Source: Deltaproteobacteria bacterium
GTDB taxonomy: Bacteria; Myxococcota_A; UBA9160; SMWR01
Assembly: GCA_019313605.1 (NCBI GenBank)
Contig: JAFDAW010000075.1
Span: 1 to 19,033 of the forward strand
Reading direction: 5' to 3'
DNA length: 19,033 nt
Below, piece by piece: positions 1 through 4,573 of the stretch. Made by a program: the position numbers and the translations under genes. The notes under the pieces were generated by a model. The model worked only from the letters and a program-made list of their open reading frames with translations. It had not been told where the DNA came from and made no database searches. Within the stretch, counting starts at the first letter, position 1; each line of letters starts with the position of its first letter.

Positions 1-164
1 ATGAAGGGACTACAGAGGGAAGTCCACACGAATGGGACAGGTTCGGCGGGAGGTGTAAATCTCCAATTAGATGAGCGCTCACCTACCTCAAACAGCGGCA
101 GCCGCCAGCGGTAGTTCAGAAGCACCCGCCGGCATCTTCAGCCGCGGCGGGGCCATGTTGCCGC
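1..164. other. Left edge, no supported gene
   Basis: I see no convincing gene in these 164 bases. A plus-strand frame is open from base 1 (an ATG by chance) to a TAG near base 114, about 37 codons. It could be the tail of a gene entering from the left, but its composition (Gly, Ser, Asn, Gln) is uninformative. On the minus strand this is the sequence just after the stop of the membrane protein gene. It holds GC-rich partly self-complementary stretches around 98-112 but no U-tract terminator. Confidence 0.4.
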
Positions 165-836
165 TCAGTCCGAAGTGAGGAGGAAGTAGCTGGCGACGCT
201 GCCCTCTGCGATCTCGAGGCTGGCGAAAAAACTCCGGATCTCGTCGGCGCGCAGTTCGTCGCGAATGCCATCCATGAGCTGCGCCCGCGTTAGCTCGATA
301 CCAACGTCGTCGAAGAGAACGACGCTCAGCGCGGGCCGAATTTCAGAGTTTGAATCATTCTCGATGACAAGCTTGCACTCGTGACCGAATGCGGGGGGGG
401 GCGCCGGCTTGAAGCTGAGATCGCGGACGAATGGCGTGTCGACCGAGATAGGCTCGTTGACCCGGAATGGCAACAAGCCGGGAATCCGACCCATGATCAG
501 TGAATCGACGGCGAGGCGGGATTCTTCGAGCGCGGTCGTCGCCACGGCGAGCTGTTTGGTGAGTCCCACGATCTGCTCCTGCTTGCGGTTCACGGAAGCG
601 CGGAGGGTCGACTGCTGAAGCGACGCCCACACGGCCAGGCTGCCACAGGCGAGGAACATGACCGCTGTCGTGATTGCGAGGGTGCGGCGCTGCAGTCGGG
701 CGACCTTGAGCTCGGCCCGGAGTTCTTCTCCATGCGATCCTCGGCGGCGACGATCCGAGCTTCGCTGATCTGCGCCGGGCGCGGACGCGGTCGACCGGGA
801 TACGTGCCCTGAAGCGAACTCAGCTGTCTTATCCAT
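165..836 (-). CDS. Single-pass membrane protein of unknown function, coiled coil plus C-terminal beta-type domain
   Basis: This is a 223-residue protein I cannot assign to a named family. Residues 1-50 are polar and Arg-rich and would face the cytoplasm. Residues 52-72 (start TLAITTAVMF) form one membrane helix. Residues 78-112 are rich in Gln, Glu, Leu and Ala with heptad-like spacing, suggesting a short coiled coil. Residues 153-223 (CKLVIENDSNSE, then VVLFDDVG, then SYFLL near the end) look like an exported beta-sandwich, weakly recalling FxLYD-type domains; that likeness is tentative. The ATG at 836 is the first good start and lies about 60 nt downstream of a consensus -10 box. The Shine-Dalgarno is weak. 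Three proline codons at residues 146-148 form part of a run of nine C. It follows tRNA-Pro and the AAA-PEGA gene on the same strand, but 357 bp of gene-free sequence and its own promoter candidate suggest separate transcription. Confidence 0.72.
   Translation of the reverse strand: MDKTAEFASGHVSRSTASAPGADQRSSDRRRRGSHGEELRAELKVARLQRRTLAITTAVMFLACGSLAVWASLQQSTLRASVNRKQEQIVGLTKQLAVATTALEESRLAVDSLIMGRIPGLLPFRVNEPISVDTPFVRDLSFKPAPPPAFGHECKLVIENDSNSEIRPALSVVLFDDVGIELTRAQLMDGIRDELRADEIRSFFASLEIAEGSVASYFLLTSD
393..401 (-). repeat. Homopolymer run of nine C (coding strand)
   Basis: The plus strand reads nine consecutive G, so the coding minus strand has nine C, encoding Pro-Pro-Pro between the coiled coil and the C-terminal domain of the membrane protein. 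Loss or gain of one base would remove the C-terminal domain. Such tracts slip in replication and are also error-prone in sequencing. Confidence 0.9.
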
Positions 837-904
837 TCCGGGCGGTTCCTCGAACGATACGCAAGGCGATCCGGGGTTGTCCCACGAATCGGGATTCCGG
901 TCAC

Positions 905-934
905 ATTATAGGGTCAACTACCTATATTATGACA
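905..934 (-). promoter_or_regulatory. Candidate sigma70-type promoter of the membrane protein gene
   Basis: Read on the minus strand, bases 910-905 are TATAAT followed by G, a perfect -10 box. About 17-18 nt upstream (934-928) lies TGTCAT/GTCATA, a poor -35. A TTGACC lies only 1-2 nt upstream of the -10 box and so cannot be its -35. Predicted transcription would begin near 898, about 60 nt before the ATG at 836. The -10 is overlapped by an inverted repeat, so repressor control is possible. Confidence 0.45.
907..926. promoter_or_regulatory. Inverted repeat overlapping the -10 box (possible operator)
   Basis: Two 6-bp arms, TATAGG at 907-912 and CCTATA at 921-926, are exact reverse complements separated by 8 bp. 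The left arm shares bases with the TATAAT box of the adjacent gene. This geometry suits a dimeric repressor. The sequence matches no operator I know. Confidence 0.35.
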
Positions 935-968
935 GTATCTGACGGCTGAAGTGCAGCACGATGACACC

Positions 969-990
969 ATTGTAGCCAAAACACTACAAT
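969..990. promoter_or_regulatory. 7-bp inverted repeat ATTGTAG / CTACAAT
   Basis: The arms at 969-975 and 984-990 are exact reverse complements with an 8-bp AC-rich spacer. The site sits about 60 bp upstream of the candidate -10 box, a position suiting an activator or upstream operator. A weak RNA hairpin after tRNA-Pro is the alternative. Confidence 0.35.
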
Positions 991-1014
991 TTCATGGAAG
1001 TTTCAGTAAGTTTC

Positions 1015-1036
1015 CGCAGGCTGAAACAGCCCTGCG
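1015..1036 (-). terminator. Strong hairpin downstream of tRNA-Pro, possible terminator
   Basis: On the minus strand the sequence folds as a nine-pair stem (CGCAGGCTG against CAGCCTGCG, with one bulged base) closed by a 3-nt loop. It lies about 160 nt past the 3' end of tRNA-Pro. No run of U follows on either strand, so it is not a textbook intrinsic terminator; it may only stabilise a 3' end. Confidence 0.3.
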
Positions 1037-1193
1037 CCAAGGTTGAGGGAGTCTTGGAGAATACCCGGCATATGGGTGGCGCGGAGGCCCGCAACCCAGC
1101 TGAGCTCGCCAACCCGGCTTCCAGCAGGTGTATTCCGGCGATTCCTGGAGCACCCCCAGGTGCCGACGTCGCTGGCAGGACGGGGCAAATCAT

Positions 1194-1270
1194 TGGTCGG
1201 GCCGGCGAGATTCGAACTCGCGACCTCTTGACCCCCAGTCAAGCGCGCTACCAAGCTGCGCTACGGCCCG
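1194..1270 (-). tRNA. tRNA-Pro (GGG anticodon)
   Basis: The minus strand folds as a complete cloverleaf of 77 nt with an encoded CCA end. The acceptor stem pairs CGGGCCG (1270-1264) with CGGCCCG (1204-1198), followed by discriminator A and CCA (1196-1194). Positions 8-9 are TA and the D stem is GCGC/GCGC. The anticodon stem CTTGA/TCAAG encloses CTGGGGG, giving anticodon GGG, which reads the proline codon CCC. The T arm is GCGAG, TTCGAAT, CTCGC. The 5' end lies 63 nt after the stop codon of the AAA-PEGA gene on the same strand, so it may be processed from a common transcript or have a promoter inside the end of that gene. Confidence 0.97.
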
Positions 1271-1333
1271 ACACCCGGGCACGATTAGCGGGTGCGGGGC
1301 GTTCTGTCGACGGTACCGGCCCGGAGCGGCTCT

Positions 1334-2950
1334 TTACTCGAAGCTGATGAATCGCCTTTCGGCGTCGATTTCGATGATTCGGTCGATCATTCGACCATCT
1401 GGCATTTTGACGCGAAACGAGTGCTCGCCTCCAAAAAGCGGGATGTTCGCGAGGGGGGTTGCGCCGAGATCGATCCCGTCGACTGCGACGTTCGCCCAGG
1501 GGCTTGCGTTGATCTGCACCGCAAACGGTCCCATGTCTTCCGCGGACGACGGCTCCACAACGGCTGATTCGACGATCAGAGGCTCTTCTGTGCCGGCCAT
1601 CGCCGGAATTTCTGCGATTTCGTCTCGTACCATCGAATCCACGGGATCGACCGCTTCGCTCGATTTTTCGAAATCACCCTGCATCGGTTCTCGGGGATTT
1701 TCCCGCATCGAACCGTCGAGAGCTCCCGGTCTCGACTCGCGGAGATTCCTTTGCAAATCGGGCCCCGCGATTTGATGCGGTTCCGAGAGAGCCGAGCGGA
1801 TCACCGGAATGGCCACCGCGGCGAATGCCACGATGAGCGTTCCCAATACGATTGCTCCTCGCGACGCGGGTAGCGCCCGGCGCGCCACCGGTGGGGCAAT
1901 CGGCGGCTCCCAATCGGGAATCACCTCTTCCTCGACCTCTTCGTCCTCGATCGGCGCGGATTCGTCGAATTCCTCTGCAGTGGGCTCACCGGGTTGGGGT
2001 GCCGCCTCCACGCGATCTTCTGCGCGGCGACCTTTCTGCTCTGGTGCGCCGCCCAGCCCGACGCGCACGTCGACACCTTCCGGCTCGGCACGCCGGCTCA
2101 ACACGCGGCGTTCCTCGGGCGGCACGCCGAGTGTCTGCTCCGAAGCGGCCGGTTCGACGGGCTCATTGGCGGGTGCCGTCGGTGGTTCGACGGGCACCGT
2201 CGGTGTTTCCGCACCTTCCCCCGCCGCCGCAACGGGAGCTTCCTGCAGGATCCCCATCGCTGCCGAGTGAAGGCGCCGCGGAATCCCGGCAGAGATTCGA
2301 TGGAGTAGGCGAATCGTCTGGTCGTCGAAGCGCGCGCGGATCGAATCGGGAACCCGCGCGAGTGCGAGCCGCCCGTCGATGTATTTGCTCGTTTCGCTCT
2401 CCGTCATCGGGTCGTCCAGATGGACGATGTCAAAATTGGTACCGATCGCGGCGATGGTGCGGTTGCCGGTGGCGTTGTCGGAGGCGGCGATCACCAACCG
2501 CACCCTTCCGCTCGAATTTTGTACGAGCTCCCCGGCCCAGCGCGCTGTCGCAACCGGCATCGCACCGGCATCGTCGATCAACAGCAGCAGTGAAGATCCT
2601 CGCTCGGAAAGATCCCGGCTGTGTGCCTGCAACGCCCCAATTGAATCTCCATTCTCCGGCAGGCCCAGCAACCCAAGCGCCCAGCCGCAGAGTTCCTCGG
2701 GCGGAAGAGCCGCGTAGGGGAGATAGACGGTTTGCAGGTCTTCCGGAGCTTCTTCCACGAGCAGATGAAGTAGAAGCGTCTTGCCAAGCCCAGGCGGGCC
2801 GATCAGCGCGGTGGTCTTTCTGGGATTGCTCGCCGAACGCAGCAGATCCTTGCGCGCGGTTTCAGTCGCCGTACGCGGCACGTAGACGTTCGGATCCGGC
2901 GTGATCGCAAACGGATCGTGGGTGGCGTGCTCTTTGAACCGCTTCGGCAT
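1334..2950 (-). CDS. ExeA/GspA-like AAA+ ATPase with one membrane helix and C-terminal PEGA domain
   Basis: From the ATG at 2950 the protein has 538 residues. Residues 1-240 form an ExeA-type AAA+ ATPase with Walker A GPPGLGKT (51-58), Walker B LLLLIDDAG (121-129), a sensor-1-like strand near 150-158, and a GIPRRLHSA segment (222-230) matching the G-x-PR motif of this family. Walker B ends Asp-Asp rather than the usual Asp-Glu. Residues 240-360 are a long disordered linker rich in Pro, Glu and Ala. Residues 364-385 are a membrane helix. Residues 475-538 match PEGA domains (INASPWANVAVDG, GATPL, GGEHSFRV). The predicted topology is cytoplasmic ATPase and periplasmic PEGA. ExeA proteins normally carry a peptidoglycan-binding domain in that position, so a role linking ATP hydrolysis to an envelope structure is inferred; the partner is unknown. 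The frame stays open to a start at 3106, but that extension covers low-complexity repeats and operator-like sites. The ATG at 2950 has only a weak GGGGG ribosome site. Confidence 0.85.
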   Translation of the reverse strand: MPKRFKEHATHDPFAITPDPNVYVPRTATETARKDLLRSASNPRKTTALIGPPGLGKTLLLHLLVEEAPEDLQTVYLPYAALPPEELCGWALGLLGLPENGDSIGALQAHSRDLSERGSSLLLLIDDAGAMPVATARWAGELVQNSSGRVRLVIAASDNATGNRTIAAIGTNFDIVHLDDPMTESETSKYIDGRLALARVPDSIRARFDDQTIRLLHRISAGIPRRLHSAAMGILQEAPVAAAGEGAETPTVPVEPPTAPANEPVEPAASEQTLGVPPEERRVLSRRAEPEGVDVRVGLGGAPEQKGRRAEDRVEAAPQPGEPTAEEFDESAPIEDEEVEEEVIPDWEPPIAPPVARRALPASRGAIVLGTLIVAFAAVAIPVIRSALSEPHQIAGPDLQRNLRESRPGALDGSMRENPREPMQGDFEKSSEAVDPVDSMVRDEIAEIPAMAGTEEPLIVESAVVEPSSAEDMGPFAVQINASPWANVAVDGIDLGATPLANIPLFGGEHSFRVKMPDGRMIDRIIEIDAERRFISFE

Positions 2951-2960
2951 CGCGCCCCCA

Positions 2961-2987
2961 ACCAGTCGAACCAGTCCAACCAGTCCT
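2961..2987. repeat. Three tandem 9-bp repeats just upstream of the ATPase start
   Basis: The plus strand reads ACCAGTCGA, ACCAGTCCA, ACCAGTCCT. On the minus strand these end 11 nt before the ATG at 2950, in the expected leader of the ATPase mRNA. Their 9-bp period keeps frame with the gene and would encode Gly/Arg-Leu-Val repeats if a start further upstream were used. Confidence 0.8.
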
Positions 2988-3000
2988 GCCGGGCCCGGCG

Positions 3001-3051
3001 GCCGACCGGCAATGTCGGCTCCAGTTGTAGCAGCCGCCCGGTAATGTCGGC
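3001..3051. promoter_or_regulatory. Pair of operator-like inverted repeats 32 bp apart in a divergent gene spacer
   Basis: Site 1 (3001-3019) is GCCGAC, 7 bp, GTCGGC, with perfect 6-bp arms. Site 2 (3033-3051) is GCCGCC, 7 bp, GTCGGC, with one mismatch. Their shared core CCGG(C/T)AATGTCGGC repeats with a period of 32 bp, about three helical turns, so dimers would bind one face of the DNA. They lie between the ATPase gene (minus) and the small plus-strand gene at 3210, a natural place for shared control. The promoters are not clear; a TTGACC at 3108-3113 with a poor -10 about 16-17 bp on could serve the plus-strand gene. Confidence 0.4.
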
Positions 3052-3209
3052 CGCAGCGAGAGATTTGGCCAATCGAACAATTCGTGGCCCGATCGCCGCT
3101 CCTCACCTTGACCCTTCGGCTGCTCCCCGTCTACCCTTTCGGCCGTTCGTTGGAAACGCCGCAATCAAGTGCATCGAGCGCCGCGCTTGGAGCACCAGGA
3201 GGATATTTC

Positions 3210-3677
3210 GTGGGTGGGAAGCTGGTTCGGATACGGGTAACGCTCAAAGTCGGGGAACATCGAATGTCAGGTTCCGACGATCCCCTCTACCTCGGCCTTC
3301 ACGGCCCCTGCGGCCGCGAATTTCGCCTCGAACTCCACAAGGGCCACGCGCGTCAGCGGGGCCACGAGGATGTCTACGTGTTGGGGCAACCGGATGATCC
3401 GGAAACCAACGTCGATCACCCGGAGCTCAATGATCCGACCGCTCCGCCGATCGATGCGACATCCGTAACGGGTGCCTATCTCCGCAAGGGTTTCGAGCCG
3501 ATCCCCAACGTTCGCGGGATTGGAGAGATGGACGACCGCATCGAAATCACCGAGGCATCAATCGAGATCGAATCAGAGGGCGCCACCAAGGCGATTCGCT
3601 TCGAGCGCACGGGGCCGATCTGGCTCGGTCTGGTGTCGGGCATTCGCTTCGAAATGCCCAAATGTGAAAACGTCTGA
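3210..3677 (+). CDS. Small protein of unknown function, possible PLAT/LH2-like fold
   Basis: This is the only convincing plus-strand gene in the window. The GTG at 3210 is chosen because AGGAGG lies 7 nt upstream; the frame stays open further upstream without a ribosome site. The product has 155 residues, no signal peptide and no membrane helix. Residues 5-60 (VRIRVTLKVG, SGSDDPLYLGLHGP, FRLELHKG, EDVYVLG) follow the strand and loop pattern of PLAT domains, which bind lipids or proteins. Residues 108-148 continue with beta-rich sequence. This resemblance is weak and made by eye. It is divergent from the AAA-PEGA ATPase, sharing about 260 bp of upstream sequence with operator-like repeats, and convergent with the MerR gene 50 bp away. 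Its stop codon lies in the first of three 17-bp tandem repeats. Confidence 0.75.
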   Translation: MGGKLVRIRVTLKVGEHRMSGSDDPLYLGLHGPCGREFRLELHKGHARQRGHEDVYVLGQPDDPETNVDHPELNDPTAPPIDATSVTGAYLRKGFEPIPNVRGIGEMDDRIEITEASIEIESEGATKAIRFERTGPIWLGLVSGIRFEMPKCENV

Positions 3678-3714
3678 CCGGTGAAAACGTCTGACCGGCG
3701 AAAACGCCTGATCG
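3664..3714 (+). repeat. Three tandem 17-bp repeats with a stop codon in each frame
   Basis: Units are 3664-3680 and 3681-3697, identical (GTGAAAACGTCTGACCG), and 3698-3714 with three changes (GCGAAAACGCCTGATCG). Each carries TGA, at 3675, 3692 and 3709. Because 17 is not a multiple of three, these stops fall in three different plus-strand frames. The array fills the gap between the convergent plus-strand gene and the MerR gene. CCGGT/ACCGG arms across unit borders could form small hairpins. Confidence 0.9.
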
Positions 3715-3726
3715 GCTCGTCAGAAA

Positions 3727-4146
3727 TCAGAGCATCGCGCGGATGGATTCGAGTTCGGAGCGTATCTTTCGGTAGCGGGAGCGGTGATCGGTCTCGATCG
3801 CGAGGTTGCCCGACTCGAGGGCGCGGCCCGCGCCGAACTCGCGCAACTTCTTGCGCGCTCCGGCGATCGTGAAGCGCTGTTCGTAGAGCAGCTTCTTGAT
3901 CAGCAAGATCATGTCGATGTCGCGACGGCGATACAGTCGCTGTTTCGATCGCGACTTCTGTGGCGCCATCCAGCGAAATTCGGATTCCCAGTAGCGGAGC
4001 ACGTAGGGCTTGACGTCGGTGATGCGACTGACTTCACCGATTCGGTAGTAGCGCTTGCCCGGGGCGTCCTCTTCGCGCTCGGCGCTGCCGCTCGCGGCCT
4101 GGTTTTTGATTTGCGACGTAATCTCGTTTGCCAACTGCCCCCCCAC
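3727..4146 (-). CDS. MerR-family transcriptional regulator downstream of ihfA
   Basis: The 139-residue protein carries a MerR-type winged helix at residues 33-103: YYRIGEVSRITDVKPYVLRY is the recognition helix region, then QRLYRRRDIDMI and a TIAGARKKL helix. The C-terminal 35 residues are helical, as in MerR dimerisation arms, but short, with no cysteine or evident ligand pocket. The target is unknown. A MerR-like gene directly after ihfA is a recurring arrangement in deltaproteobacteria as I recall it. The start is a GTG at 4146 followed by a run of G, with no good Shine-Dalgarno; residues 1-30 look disordered, so a later start is possible. It lies 78 nt after ihfA and is probably the last gene of the block. 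Confidence 0.88.
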   Translation of the reverse strand: MGGQLANEITSQIKNQAASGSAEREEDAPGKRYYRIGEVSRITDVKPYVLRYWESEFRWMAPQKSRSKQRLYRRRDIDMILLIKKLLYEQRFTIAGARKKLREFGAGRALESGNLAIETDHRSRYRKIRSELESIRAML

Positions 4147-4224
4147 TCAAAGCAGCTCGAAGAAAAGAGCCGACCGACAAAGTGCGAATTGGCCTCCGGG
4201 TTTCAGCAGCCTGTCGCGGGCCGA

Positions 4225-4551
4225 CTATTCTAAGCGGCCGATCCCATCCAAACGGCTTCCGCCCGTCGGGATCTCTTCATCGTTCAAGAGATTCTTTAGC
4301 ACGAGACTGGGTTTGAAGGTGAGTACTTTGCGCGCTTCCAGAAGAATTTCTTGGCCGGTCTGGGGATTGCGACCCTTGCGGGAGTTCTTGCCGCGCACGA
4401 CAAAATTCCCAAACCCCGAGATCTTCACCTTCTCGCCCTCGGCGAGCGTGGTTTTGATGGCATCGAAAACCTTCTCTACCAGCTCTGCAGACTCTTTTTT
4501 CGAGAATCCAACCTGCTCGTAGATCTGTTCGACGATGTCAGCCTTAGTCAT
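4225..4551 (-). CDS. ihfA: Integration host factor subunit alpha
   Basis: This 108-residue protein of the HU/IHF family binds and sharply bends DNA as part of the IHF nucleoid protein. It begins MTKADIVEQIYEQVGFSKKE and carries the family signature KISGFGNFVVRGKNSRKGRN at about residues 43-62, followed by PQTGQEI, whose proline matches the one that intercalates at the DNA kink. The C-terminal tail (GGSRLDGIGRLE) is longer than in Escherichia coli IhfA. The ATG at 4551 has GGGAGA about 8 nt upstream. It starts 22 nt after pheT, as in the E. coli pheST-ihfA operon, which supports ihfA over hupA/B. No ihfB is in the window. Confidence 0.93.
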   Translation of the reverse strand: MTKADIVEQIYEQVGFSKKESAELVEKVFDAIKTTLAEGEKVKISGFGNFVVRGKNSRKGRNPQTGQEILLEARKVLTFKPSLVLKNLLNDEEIPTGGSRLDGIGRLE

Positions 4552-4573
4552 ACGTATTCTCCCGTAATTCTCG

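Larger units (their letters stand above)
837..1193. other. 357-bp gene-free interval with regulatory-looking repeats
   Basis: No protein-coding frame here is credible. The interval lies between the 3' end of tRNA-Pro and the start of the membrane protein gene, both on the minus strand. Bases 900-1010 are much more AT-rich than the rest of the window and contain a consensus -10 box, two inverted repeats (907-926 and 969-990) and ATGACA twice, at 929-934 and 961-966, 32 bp apart. Bases 1015-1036 form a strong hairpin, and 1150-1163 a smaller one (GCACC, CCCA loop, GGTGC). The rest, 1037-1149, shows nothing clear. Confidence 0.6.

Noticed and set aside
1003..1254. Minus-strand open frame of 83 codons across the tRNA-Pro region
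   Set aside because: Its first part translates the tRNA itself, and the rest has no family-like pattern and no ribosome site.
1128..2904. Several long plus-strand frames opposite the ATPase gene
   Set aside because: They are rich in Arg, Ser and Pro, overlap a gene with clear AAA and PEGA motifs, and are the usual antisense frames of GC-rich coding DNA.
2961..3714. CRISPR-like array from the short repeats
   Set aside because: The repeats are 9 and 17 bp, directly abutting, without spacers, and no cas gene is present.
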